Assembly: GCA_963281255.1 (NCBI GenBank)
Contig: OY725494.1
Coordinates: 3,981,934-4,045,933, forward strand
DNA: 64,000 bases
Source: Aphrocallistes beatrix
Lineage: Eukaryota > Porifera > Hexactinellida > Sceptrulophora > Aphrocallistidae
Reading direction: 5' to 3'
Shown here: positions 30,453 through 39,766 of the stretch, in pieces
Position numbering within the stretch: position 1 is the stretch's first letter
Layout: every line of letters begins with the position of its first letter
Position numbers and translations under genes: made by a program
The notes under the pieces: model-generated
What the model saw: only the letters and a program-made list of their open reading frames with translations
The model's database searches: none
What the model was told of the DNA's origin: nothing

Positions 30453-31571
30453 ATGATCAGTGAAATTGGTCTGAGTCTCGTGATAAGCATATTCCTATCA
30501 GCAAGTTTATACTGGATTATAGTCAGTGTCAGTCGGATTTATCGATTTAAGAAGTATCGAAGAGTGGCAGCAAAACACTTATCGTCACAGGAGGAGTCAG
30601 GTAATATCTTCGAACAATGTTGCTACCATTATGAAACAGAGATACACAAGTATGTGTATTTTATCCTGATTAACTTGACAGAAGTATGTGCGATAATGAT
30701 GGTGCTTATCTATACCCTTGCATATGATAATTATATAATTTTTTCAGAAATAGAAAGCAGTCAGAAGTTAATATTATCAAATTGCAGTAGTGTTGATAGT
30801 TTAAGTTTAAAAGAATTTCAACTCAAGCAATCACTGCTTTTTAGAAATGGCATAGCAGCTCTGCTTAATATAGCGGAATTAATCATTTTTATACTGGGAG
30901 TGAGTTTGATGGGTTATCTGACGAGGAGAATTAAGCAAATACAATACCCACCAAACAGGGTTAAAATCGGGGTTTCTATATTATCAATCATATTGATTAG
31001 TTCCATCATCATTGTAACAGCCTGTGTACCAAATCTTTTACTGATAAACAAAATCGTATGTCCTTTCGCAATCTTAATCTGTTTTAGCATCCTATTAAGA
31101 ACTGTGAAGCAATTTGAACGTACTCTACTTCAGAGAGCAGGAGAAAGACTGGCACAATTTGGATCCAACAAAGAGGAATATCAGGAGTACAAATACTTCA
31201 AAATAACCATGAGGATTACCTGTTTGGGATTCATGTTGATCGTAATGGCAACATATTTACTAAATGTTCCACCATTTCTAACTAGCATCCTATTCTATCA
31301 AAAATGCCAATTCCCGCTCAACTTTCTCCCTCACTACAATCCAATCTTGGTGACTCCAGAAAACCTTGATATATTTATCTCAATTCTATCTTATATGATA
31401 GTATTGGGAGACTTGTTAGCTTTTCTTGGAATGACTGTAACATTCTCTCCTTTCATTTGTGTCACAGTCTCTATCTGGATTAATCGCATATACAAGTCAA
31501 TAAGTGGAAAGTCCAAAATCAAATACAGATATCATGGAACACGATTGAATGAACCTCTTCTGAAGATTTAA
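30453..31571 (+). CDS. Seven-transmembrane protein, array gene 5
   Basis: A 372-residue intronless ORF, the last of the array and the presumed parent of the gene 3 5' part. Residues 1-106 equal gene 3. After that it is closer to genes 2/4 (IVCPFAIL, LLNVPPFLTS, NLDIFISILSYM) but with its own changes (KYFKITMRITCLGF, VLGDLLAFLGMTVTF, GTRLNEPLLKI). Same topology as gene 1. An AATAAA again overlaps the stop. It is followed by unrelated single-copy DNA, so the array ends here. Confidence 0.85.
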   Translation: MISEIGLSLVISIFLSASLYWIIVSVSRIYRFKKYRRVAAKHLSSQEESGNIFEQCCYHYETEIHKYVYFILINLTEVCAIMMVLIYTLAYDNYIIFSEIESSQKLILSNCSSVDSLSLKEFQLKQSLLFRNGIAALLNIAELIIFILGVSLMGYLTRRIKQIQYPPNRVKIGVSILSIILISSIIIVTACVPNLLLINKIVCPFAILICFSILLRTVKQFERTLLQRAGERLAQFGSNKEEYQEYKYFKITMRITCLGFMLIVMATYLLNVPPFLTSILFYQKCQFPLNFLPHYNPILVTPENLDIFISILSYMIVLGDLLAFLGMTVTFSPFICVTVSIWINRIYKSISGKSKIKYRYHGTRLNEPLLKI

Positions 31572-31735
31572 ATAAAAATTTAAAAACTGTTTATTATATA
31601 AATATTTGTCATATTAATAATATTAATACACAAACACCGACACGTCATGTAGTATAATTTGCAGTTGACGATGCTTACTGTCGAGTTGAAAGGAACAGGG
31701 GTTTATTAACACGGGTGACAGCTATCAATACGTAT

Positions 31736-31960
31736 ATATCTATGTAACGAATTGATTGAAGAACTGCTAGTCGCAGAAAGCGGATTTCGGTACACCGAAG
31801 TATTTTGTTACTGGTCCGAGCAATTTCAGGTATCATATGGAAATGTTAACTCATGAGTCATGACGGAATTATAACGTCATTGTCACTTTTTAATAATTGG
31901 AAATTTCAGTTTCGAAGGGCTACTTTGCAAGTGCGAAAGCGCGCTTGTGTATATAAACTA
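31736..31960 (+). repeat. Helitron-like short element
   Basis: From TATGTAACGAATTGATTGAA to AAAGCGCGCTTGTGTATATA, about 225 bp, with a TTATAACGTCATTGTCAC core. The head matches 17568 and the tail matches 17895. No coding capacity. Confidence 0.5.
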
Positions 31961-32165
31961 GGTACATGCTCAAAATAGTGACTTGATAAAATGTATTTCA
32001 AAATATAATAACGTGGTTTCATTAACAACACCATAAAGCATTCGTATATTAATGGGATTAGTAACTACAGTAAATTAATGAATACTGTCATGAATAGTAA
32101 AATTCATTTTTTGAGTGCACAACTGCTGCTGAAGGAGTTTGATTGACAGAGTCACACAGGCGTTT

Positions 32166-32510
32166 TCAGTATTGGTCTTCATCTTCATCGTCATCATCGT
32201 CTCCCCACATCCAATCGTAGAATTCCCCAATAATAACCGCGAAATAGCACCCCAGTCCAATCGAAGGGATCAACACCATGGCAGCGTAAAGTGGCCCCAA
32301 ATTCATGCGTCCAAATCGATAGAAACGCATCGGCTCTGGCGGAATGAGGCCTTGGCTGGCTACGAATGAAAGGGCGTGTTTGGATCTGAACAGAGGGGAC
32401 GGTGATGCGAGCTCTCTCCTAGATGCCCCTCTCACCATCCTCCACCCACTCCCGAATAAGTTCGGCCTCTGAAAGGAGGACAGGTACAGTCTGAGCATGT
32501 TGATGGTCAT
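32166..32510 (-). CDS. SMDT1: Probable EMRE, essential MCU regulator
   Basis: 114 residues from the ATG at 32508-32510. The frame is open further upstream, but this start gives a better mitochondrial presequence (MTINMLRLYLSSFQRPNLF, basic, no acid until residue 33). Residues 54-60 GLIPPEP parallel the GAILPKP of EMRE. A single membrane segment follows (about 73-95, with IPSIGLGCYF where EMRE has IP-x(4)-G-x(3)-S), then E96 and an acid run of ten D/E at 104-112, the EMRE signature C-terminus. EMRE sits in the inner mitochondrial membrane and links the MCU pore to MICU1/2 for Ca2+ uptake. The Ser of the GxxxS motif is Ala here (GCYFA). Moderately sure; a different acidic-tailed mitochondrial protein is possible. 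Confidence 0.6.
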   Translation of the reverse strand: MTINMLRLYLSSFQRPNLFGSGWRMVRGASRRELASPSPLFRSKHALSFVASQGLIPPEPMRFYRFGRMNLGPLYAAMVLIPSIGLGCYFAVIIGEFYDWMWGDDDDDEDEDQY

Positions 32511-32519
32511 TATGAGGAG

Positions 32520-32915
32520 AAACAGTTCAGTTAGATGAGTTAATAACGCATGCTGGTTTCTAATTGGGAGTCTATTCGGGATCATGTAACTATTTGTCTG
32601 CCTACTACCTACTCTACAGTCACTAAAAGATTGTTTTCTCGTACATTGTCAAACTCGTCACTTCGTATAATATCTCAGTATGTAGCTAGTTTAAAGTTAT
32701 TTGTACAAACAACATATTTCGTAGATAGTACTGACAAACATAAGCAGCAACCGTAGATAGAATTAAATAAACAGAAAGTTCGTCCTATTAATTCATTACA
32801 TTGTTACATGATGTCCAAATAATAGAGAGCACTGCTAATTAATAAATATATATGCGACACTTGCGCTGAAAGTTAACTAACTTTCACTCATAAAATGTGA
32901 CCGCAGAGCAGTTGG
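32520..32915. other. Intergenic between EMRE-like and HURP-like genes
   Basis: No supported gene. It must include the EMRE promoter and the HURP-like gene's 3' end, both on the minus strand. Confidence 0.35.
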
Positions 32916-32917
32916 AT

Positions 32918-34441
32918 TCATTTCTCGCTCTTCTGCTGAGTCACGATGATGACACTAGACTCCTGGGACGAGTGGGACCGCTCTTTCAACTGCTCGCGGC
33001 CTCGCATCATCTGCTCCCGCAGGGAGCTGCTGGCTGTGGAGGAGCGAGTGGTACGGGTGGTCGTAATGGGATCTTTCTTTTGCTTCGTTACTTGTCGCTT
33101 CACAGGTCTCCTATCCAACTTGTGCGTGCTCTTGACAGCTTCATACCCGTTCTCGGCTAGGCGGATGAGCCTGCTGTACTTGGACTGCATGTCCTCCACC
33201 TCTCTGCGAATCAGGTCCCAGAAGCCCTGTAAGTCTGAGCAGCGGGTCTCTAAGTCGAGGTTCCCGGGGTTGTCCCTGGCGTCCTGGATCAACCCCGAGT
33301 ACTGCTTGAACTTCTTACCGAGGAGGAGGTCCGTGTGTCCGATGGCAACCCTGATGCTGTCACACGCCTCTGTGAGTTTATTGAGTGTCGCCTGCCATCT
33401 GTCCCGCTGTGAAACCAGGTCGAGGGAGGTGTCGCTCAGTAGGGTAGAGTATTTGTCAATCCCACTCTCGACCGACACATCTGGGTCGATGCCGTGCAAT
33501 AGCTCGTCTTCACTCGCCACTAATACAGGTGCTGGGGTCACTACGAGAGATCTACTCACTGCATCTATTTCATTCACCGTTTCTCTTTCAGACACTTCAG
33601 CCTGTTTAACCACGAGCACACTCTCACTGGCGGTCTCTCCCTCACACTCCAGGATTTCCGTATCATCTGAAAACATGGCGAACGCTCCCAGGAGGTTTCT
33701 GTTGATAGAACCGGGGACGCAGATTGGAGACACTTCGAGGGAGGTCTCGATGATCGGAGGCTCTCGGGGTCGCGCAGCAGGCGCGGGTTGGTTAGCTCGG
33801 AACACGAATGGACTGCGAGGGGCGTTGGAGAACACGTCTGAGAAGTGAAGCGATTTCCTGCGCACTTTTAGATTCAGAGAGTTGACGTCATTCTCTGGAA
33901 TCCATGCTAGGTCTTTCTCTTCCACCACATACACCGGTTTAGAGGTCTGTAGAGACAGTGACTGCTCTGCCACCTCCTGTTCACGCCTCTTCACTTGAGA
34001 GCGAGTGACTCTGCCGTTAGGAATGCTAGTGTTCGGGTTGCTGCTGGATCTTGGAGACTTGGAGGAGTTTAGAGAAGAATTCCTGCTGGAGTTGGTTGTT
34101 TGGCTCGAGTGAGTTGATTTTGAGATTTTCTGAAAAGAGACAGTTCGCGTTTTCGGCTTGTAAATATTTCTGCTCGCTGCTCCAGAAGGAAGGAAAGGCT
34201 TTTTTGACGTTTTCTTTCTCTTTTCAGACTCTCTTTTCTTTCTCCATTCCAAAAGCTCCTTCGATGGTTCAGATTTGGTCGATTCTAAAGACTTAGTAGC
34301 AATATTTCGATTCTGCTCAAACTGGCGTGATCGCATATCTTTCGCTTTCTCGCTTCGCAATTGTGATTGAAATACTTCGTCGTTATTCATTGAGGCAATA
34401 TCTTGGGCTTTGGATGATTTGTATAAATTGAGACGTGACAT
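32918..34441 (-). CDS. HURP/DLGAP5-like mitotic spindle protein
   Basis: A 507-residue intronless ORF. The N-terminal 100 residues are highly basic with K/R/E-rich helices, as in the microtubule-binding part of HURP. The middle is Ser-rich and disordered with an SPFVFRA motif and a segment with LLGAFAMFSDD. The last 170 residues hold the GKAP/DLGAP domain: RDRWQATLNKL, then IRVAIGHTDLLLGKKFKQYS, GLIQDARDN, and DLQGFWDLIRREVEDM. HURP (Drosophila Mars) stabilises kinetochore fibres downstream of Ran. Human DLGAP5 is longer (846), but short basic invertebrate members exist. The synaptic DLGAP1-4 proteins lack this basic N-terminus, so HURP is the better call. The ATG is at 34439-34441. Confidence 0.78.
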   Translation of the reverse strand: MSRLNLYKSSKAQDIASMNNDEVFQSQLRSEKAKDMRSRQFEQNRNIATKSLESTKSEPSKELLEWRKKRESEKRKKTSKKPFLPSGAASRNIYKPKTRTVSFQKISKSTHSSQTTNSSRNSSLNSSKSPRSSSNPNTSIPNGRVTRSQVKRREQEVAEQSLSLQTSKPVYVVEEKDLAWIPENDVNSLNLKVRRKSLHFSDVFSNAPRSPFVFRANQPAPAARPREPPIIETSLEVSPICVPGSINRNLLGAFAMFSDDTEILECEGETASESVLVVKQAEVSERETVNEIDAVSRSLVVTPAPVLVASEDELLHGIDPDVSVESGIDKYSTLLSDTSLDLVSQRDRWQATLNKLTEACDSIRVAIGHTDLLLGKKFKQYSGLIQDARDNPGNLDLETRCSDLQGFWDLIRREVEDMQSKYSRLIRLAENGYEAVKSTHKLDRRPVKRQVTKQKKDPITTTRTTRSSTASSSLREQMMRGREQLKERSHSSQESSVIIVTQQKSEK

Positions 34442-34449
34442 GAAGATTT

Positions 34450-34925
34450 GAAATCAAAACTTGAGCTAACCCGTTCTTGAATTTCAAACTCAGCTAATAA
34501 GCATATGCAAAAATAGATTTCACTTCCCAACTTAATCGCGGAAGATGTATTTTGCAGAGGGTCAGAAAGATTAAGGTACAACCTTACAAGCAGAATAGAC
34601 ATTTCAGAAAATAATTATGTCATATAATACGTATGATTATTATACTTGTACTTATTAAAACCTCTAATTATAGTGTGGCCCGTTCCCCTTGACCGCGTAG
34701 CCCTCCTTCCTACACCTTTGGTATGATCCCAAATTCTCCATACAAAATAGCATAAGTACCAGAAATGACGCAACACTGCTGGTAAACACCCAAGTTCTTA
34801 ATTAATAATCTTGAACAGCAATGCTCCTACTGTAGTACTGTAATGGCATTCAAAATTTTGCATCGGTACATATTATTTTGAATTTAATGCTAACTTTTAC
34901 AGTATCTAGAATAAAGTAGTTATAA
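34450..34925. other. Intergenic
   Basis: AT-rich, no supported gene. Contains the promoter of the HURP-like gene (minus) and the 3' end of the mL52 gene (minus). Confidence 0.35.
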
Positions 34926-34930
34926 GAGCA

Positions 34931-35257
34931 TTAGTAGATCGTATAGTCTATTTTCTTCTTCTTGCCAATGTTCGGGTTGTCTCGTATTAATCTCTTCGAT
35001 TCCTCCATCTCGGTTAGGAACGTATGTGCTAACTTTGTGATTATATCTGCCTTATAGTTCCGTGTACGCTGTCCATCTGATATCGGACCTTGTGTCCCAT
35101 CTAGGTAGCTCCAATCGGGGGATTCCCAGAGCGGACCATTTTGTCCAGTCTTTCTCAGACCTTTCACGCTAAATACGTTTCTCGAATTCATGCGAATAGA
35201 AACCTTATGCAAACGAAAACAGGAGGAAGAAGTGGAAGTTAGTGAATAACGAAACAT
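34931..35257 (-). CDS. MRPL52: Mitochondrial ribosomal protein mL52
   Basis: A 108-residue intronless ORF. The signature GPLWESPDWSYLDGTQGPIS (residues 41-60) matches the mL52 motif GPL-x(2)-LPDWSY-DGRP-P. The following helix has the same K/R-rich then EMEESKR pattern. The N-terminal 35 residues are Ser/Arg-rich and suit a mitochondrial presequence; Met23 could be an alternative start. The family length is about 105-125. The protein belongs to the large subunit of the mitochondrial ribosome. Confidence 0.85.
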   Translation of the reverse strand: MFRYSLTSTSSSCFRLHKVSIRMNSRNVFSVKGLRKTGQNGPLWESPDWSYLDGTQGPISDGQRTRNYKADIITKLAHTFLTEMEESKRLIRDNPNIGKKKKIDYTIY

Positions 35258-35381
35258 CTCATCTCTGTATAAACTGCTAAGTGCTATGTCACATTATACA
35301 ATGAATCGCTTTATTGGCAGATACTAAAATATCGAAGGAGTATTGAGACTAGAGACATACAATATTTGACTTGAGGGAGTG

Positions 35382-35389
35382 TATATAAA
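35382..35389 (+). promoter_or_regulatory. Candidate TATA box of a short transcription unit
   Basis: TATATAAAA with no gene of any length downstream on the plus strand; AATAAA follows at about 35652. See the linked finding. Confidence 0.3.
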
Positions 35390-35670
35390 AGTCACTGGAT
35401 TCCAATACAGTAAGATCATTCGATATACATTCTAAAACAAAAACTATCTCAATAATTATCTCAAATTCGATATTCGAGAAACAACACAAATAATCAAATT
35501 CATGAGGGAGGACACGTAGCTAATTCTAACCGCCTAGTTCTTCTGATGAGTGGGGTAACTATAGACTGCAGCCTCATGAAGTATGGGGCTGGGTGCTCTG
35601 GTTATTAGCTTTGATAACCACCTCTTCGTGAATCCTACAGAAGCACCATGGAATAAAAAACTTTATCAAT
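35390..35670 (+). other. Possible short non-coding or micro-ORF transcript
   Basis: Between a TATA box and an AATAAA there is no ORF above about 20 codons. One 20-codon ORF starts at about 35544 (MSGVTIDCS...). Local hairpins are visible, for example GGTTAT-tagctttg-ATAACC (about 35608-35627) and AGCCTCAT-gaagt-ATGGGGCT, closed by CTTCTG/CAGAAG. I cannot assign it to any RNA family. Confidence 0.25.
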
Positions 35671-35945
35671 GAACTTGTACGTACTATGGTTTATCTAAGT
35701 ACTTTTTGATTCAATATTCTAATGTAGCACTAAACAATCGTTCCCAACAATTTCCTTTAGCTTCAAAATATGAGAATTTGGGAAGAGAATATGGAAGTGC
35801 TAATAATATCACAATATTACTGCGAAAAAACAACAGCGTATATTCCACGCAATTTTTAACTGGTGTTTATATGTTGACTCTCGTCAGTGTAACTTTAACG
35901 CTATTATATTCAGCAGCTTAGTTCTAGAGGTAGGATTAAAGTTAA

Positions 35946-38604
35946 TTAGAAAGTAAAGACGACCTCATGTAACCTGCAGTTGATGTGATACTGCGCTACA
36001 CCGATGGACTCTAAAGGGCCGGATATGGTCACTGTCCTCTCTTGATGGTCTCCGACTGGATCTGAGATCTTGATGGTGGCACCAGACAGGGACCTGAGTA
36101 AATAAATTAATTAATAAAAGCATAATAATTCTATCAGAAACAAGTGAGAGAGAACGGATCACTCGCCTGATCTCATTAATTTTCTGCCCAGCTTTACCGA
36201 TGATACACCCAATCAGCTATAAATAGAACAAAAATGCTATTACATTTGCAGATCAGAAATATTGTTAATTCGATTATTTAGACGCAACAGAAAACTCACA
36301 TCATTGGGAATGTACATTATGTGGGTGTTATGAGGGTCACCATCTATTAAGCGAAAGAATTAACATAAAATTATATTAAGATATAAACCTAACTAAAATC
36401 AGAGAATTGGCACTGAAGTGTAACGTACGTTGTTTAAACACTCTCCCAATGTTCATAAGCTAAGAAATAAGATTGCAATATCACATGTAGCTGTATACAA
36501 TGTTGTATGATGCGAGTTACAATACTTACTCTATCCTGGAAGTTTGGGCTGTTGTCAGACCTGAGGGGAGGGTATGCCCTGCTTCCACCTCGAACAAACT
36601 ACAGACACAGTATCGAGGTAAGAACTCAGGCCAAGCTAGGACCAGCTGTAGACTCTTACCCGGTTATGCGGTCTTCCGGTGGGAGAATAGGGACCGAAGC
36701 TGTGCTGGTGGTTGCGGTACCCCACCTCCTTGTAGGAGGAGGGTACCCAGGGGGCATTCACTGGAGGAGATTGAGGGATCGGCGATCTGTCGGGTTCGTA
36801 CAGATCCACGTCATGTCTGACTGGATGCTATGAGAATAGATAGTAATTGCTAGGACTAATAATAGAACTACAAGCATGAACTACAGCTGTCACCTCAATC
36901 AGTACAGAACAGACGTAGTAGATTACTTTAGTCACTCCCTCGGAGTTCCCCTGAATGCAGATGATCCGTTCTGAAGAGCCAGGCAAGCACTCACCATCTA
37001 CCTACCAAGCACCCGAGTGTACACAGAGCTGTGGTGAGCTGTTTTAGAGGGTAAGACTACCTACCTGTATAGATGTCGTAGTCGACTAGATAGAATGGAA
37101 TGTTTTATAAATGGAGTAACACATAGATGTTATAAATTGATTTCAGTCTACTCAGTGCACAGGAAGAGAACGAAAACGAACCACGAATTTAGTCATGACT
37201 TAATAAGAGATCACCAATAAAGATCTACATCAATTCAGTTCTCAAGTATCTTGGGATGCCAATGGATTCGTTCCAGGGAGACAACAATGTCAATGACCAC
37301 CATGTAGATAATATTTTGCAAAACTATACCATGCATGAGAGAGAATGTACTCGTACCTATGACTCAATGAAACCATACTTCACTACGATTATCAGATTAT
37401 CTGACCTCGTAGGTACAAGTGTTCATGCCATTAATGTCAATAACAGAACTGTAAAGAACCATGTCGTGACACTATTATTCATGGAACTGGGAATTAATCT
37501 AGATCATAAAAAAAGTACCTCTCTGATATCTTTAATATTGGTTCCGCTCTTGCCGATGAAAGAACCGCACTGTGTAGAAGGGAAGGGCAGATTGAAGCTG
37601 ACCCCTTGCATCGGGGGAGGGTTCACTCCGGACTGGTTAGGCACGGCCATGGAATCCTATTCGGGGGAGTAACACTAAGAATCAGTATCTATGTCAATGC
37701 ATGGAATATCTCGAAACTCAAGAATGAAAATATTACTAAAATGTAAGCAAATTTCGATAGGTGGGTATTGAAGAAATATATTAAAATAAATTGTATTTGG
37801 CAAGAGTGTAACCAAACAAAGTCCGTTGGCGGAGGAATGAGATGAGGGTCAGAATAAAGAAAAAGGTTAGGAGGTAGACGGTAAGGTAGGTAGGGATGAG
37901 TAGGTAGGTACCTTCTCGAGTTTGACTGCCATCAATTTGACAGCTTTCAAAACTGAATCAGGGGTTCCATTAATAGTAACTAGTCTTTAGGGGAGAAGGG
38001 AGGAGTAAGGGTGTGGGAGACGGGAGGTGTCTAGAGGAAGGACTCAAGGGGGGAGGTCATCCCGTACTCTAACATTAGAGCTTAGGTATATACGAACTAT
38101 GGATATTGAGGAAGGAATATTGGGGTTTATAAATAGGAAAGTGGAGATTAGAGAGGAGATACCTTTCTGCTGTAGTGTTGTCTGAGATGTTAATCTTAGC
38201 ATTGCTCTGTAGATAAAATGAATAAAATATGTTAAAGTAGAGAGAGAGGGATAAATGGGATTTATTTACCGTTTCTCGTACGAGCTTGATGTGAGCTCCG
38301 GCCTTCCCAATAATTGAACCAACATCCTAAAATAGAAAAATTATTAATAGAATAATTAACTCGACGAAGCATCAAACAATAACATAAATCTCCCTGTTTG
38401 GGCATGCCTAATTTCCGGGACGAGATCCCGTCCCGTCCCTGAAATAAGGCATGCCCCCTTGTTTTCAAAACAGCCAATCCTTACTTTGCCTGGCATCAGT
38501 AGCCTGATGGTTATATCCACATCATTCAGAGGAGGCAGTCTCAGTGAGTCGTAGATGATCTCTGCTGCTTCAACGCCTGGTGACTCTTCGTAAATCTGCG
38601 CCAT
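35946..38604 (-). CDS. PCBP/hnRNP-K-type protein with three KH domains (multi-exon)
   Basis: Minus strand, exons: 38485-38604, 38270-38326, 38163-38206, 37912-37984, 37519-37656, [gap], 36894-37001, 36660-36827, 36530-36598, 36429-36459, 36300-36343, 36167-36216, 35946-36093 (stop TAA). Phases join without break except at the gap. KH1 has VGSIIGKAGAHIKLVRE, KH2 has QCGSFIGKSGTNIKDIRE, and KH3 has LIGCIIGKAGQKINEIR followed by SLSGATIKISD. The domain order and about 350 residues fit poly(rC)-binding proteins, which bind C-rich RNA and control mRNA stability, translation and splicing. The KH3 intron 36094-36166 uses a GC donor (AG|GCGAGT). The 8-10 codons joining the two halves of KH2 are not found cleanly: upstream of 37001 the only fitting bases (SGAW) carry an in-frame TAG. 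A Pro-rich linker with QSPPVNAPW precedes KH3. The ATG at 38602-38604 follows a TATA box. Confidence 0.85.
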
Positions 38605-38684
38605 TGCAAGACTGAATCTAACTAGCAATGCTGAACTGATAGGATTATATAAGCTGAATATATTTGTAGTTGAAAGAGTAAGAG

Positions 38685-38692
38685 CCTTTATA
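38685..38692 (-). promoter_or_regulatory. TATA box of the KH-domain gene
   Basis: On the minus strand CCTATAAAGG, about 85 bp before the ATG at 38604, implying a leader of about 50 nt. The in-frame upstream ATG at 38700 would place the TATA box inside the coding sequence and is therefore not used as the start. Confidence 0.5.
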
Positions 38693-38704
38693 GGATCCAA
38701 TAAT

Positions 38705-39075
38705 TAAATTTGGGACGAATGTAATCTGTGACAGGTGACACATACCAGAAGATTCGGCTGCGCGTTTTTACAGAAGTATACGTATCAGCTCGTCTCTATA
38801 ATGCAAGTCTAGAAAGACAAACACTCCTCTTGTGAGCATTGGCGAGTCTTGATCGTCAATCCTATCTATGGACCTTAACCATGGAGCTATTAGGGTATTG
38901 TAAGAATCTCCTACGAAGGTAATACGACTAAAATTATTGCTTAAAAAAGTTTCCTAGTTCATAGACTTAAGTACTCCAACATAACTGTTATATACAAGAG
39001 AAATGTTACTACAAGACAAGTGAAAAGAAGATATATATATATAACAGTGCTAATTTGACTACAGTTCCATTTGAA
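38705..39075. other. Intergenic
   Basis: No supported gene or repeat recognised between the KH gene and the GCH1 gene. Confidence 0.3.
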
Positions 39076-39079
39076 TATT

Positions 39080-39766
39080 CTACAGCTTATCTCTAGAAAT
39101 CAGTGTTAGAAATTCTTCCCTCGATTTCGGGTTATCTCTGAACTCCCCTAGCATCATACTGGTCAGCGTGCTGCTCCCTATCTTCTCCACGCCGCGCATC
39201 ACCATGCACATGTGCTTAGCCTCGATCACCACTCCCACTCCACTCGGCTTGATCGCGTCCACGATGGCCTCTGCGATCTGTTTAGTCAGCCGCTCCTGTA
39301 TCTGCAGGCGCCGACTGAATATCTCCACTATCCGTGCGATCTTACTCAGGCCTAGCACCTTTTCATCCGGGAGATAGCCAACTGACACCTTCCCAAAGAA
39401 GGGAACTAAGTGGTGCTCACACATCGAGAATATCTCGATGTCTTTCACGATTACCATCTGATTGTAGTCCACAGAGAAAATGGCGCCGTTAATCGCTGAT
39501 TTCAGATCCTCGTTGTATCCGTGAGTGAAGAATTGGAAAGCTTTGGCAGCTCGAGCTGGCGTCTTGAGCAGTCCTTCCCTGCTCGGGTCCTCGCCTATAG
39601 CCTTGAGGATGTCTACGTAGGACTGAGAGAGAGCAGCTAGGCTAGGATCCTCCGTGGAGGCAGACTCCTCATTCAGGTCTTCCAACTCGAGCAGTTTGTG
39701 TGAGTTTAGGCTAGTCCCTGGTTCCACTGTTTGAGTCAGCTGAGTCTTCTTGGATCTAGTCGCCAT
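39080..39766 (-). CDS. GCH1: GTP cyclohydrolase I
   Basis: 228 residues from the ATG at 39764-39766 (human 250). It converts GTP to 7,8-dihydroneopterin triphosphate, the first and rate-setting step to tetrahydrobiopterin in animals. The sequence shows the family blocks: [18 protein letters not shown], zinc ligands in [14 protein letters not shown] and in [35 protein letters not shown], and QERLT. The variable N-terminus (about 30 residues) is short. The frame is open to 39874, but the upstream part is unlike the family and lacks a better start. TTTTCCATCAG 13 bases before the ATG could be a splice acceptor, so a 5' exon or leader cannot be excluded. All key catalytic and zinc residues are present. 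Confidence 0.96.
   Translation of the reverse strand: MATRSKKTQLTQTVEPGTSLNSHKLLELEDLNEESASTEDPSLAALSQSYVDILKAIGEDPSREGLLKTPARAAKAFQFFTHGYNEDLKSAINGAIFSVDYNQMVIVKDIEIFSMCEHHLVPFFGKVSVGYLPDEKVLGLSKIARIVEIFSRRLQIQERLTKQIAEAIVDAIKPSGVGVVIEAKHMCMVMRGVEKIGSSTLTSMMLGEFRDNPKSREEFLTLISRDKL

Larger units (their letters stand above)
20793..30768 (+). repeat. 9,976-bp tandem unit, copy 2
   Basis: Second copy of the unit at 10817-20792, directly abutting it. After about 30822 gene 5 departs from gene 3/gene 1 sequence, which marks the end of the duplicated block. Confidence 0.92.

Noticed and set aside
32946..33848. 300-codon plus-strand ORF
   Set aside because: Antisense to the HURP-like GKAP domain gene, which has clear homology on the minus strand.
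35520..35650. Hammerhead ribozyme or SECIS element (CTGATGAGTGG...)
   Set aside because: The conserved GAAAC half of a hammerhead is missing, and the SECIS quartet does not pair with the flanking stem.
35706..35921. 71-codon ORF with a hydrophobic end
   Set aside because: It has no ATG start (TTG only) and no recognisable family; it could be an exon but I cannot support it.
36500..36833. Plus-strand ORFs of 106 and 108 codons
   Set aside because: Antisense to PCBP-like exons 36530-36598 and 36660-36827, which join in phase on the minus strand.
37256..37672. Plus-strand ORF of 138 codons
   Set aside because: Overlaps, antisense, the KH2 exon 37519-37656; no motif of its own.
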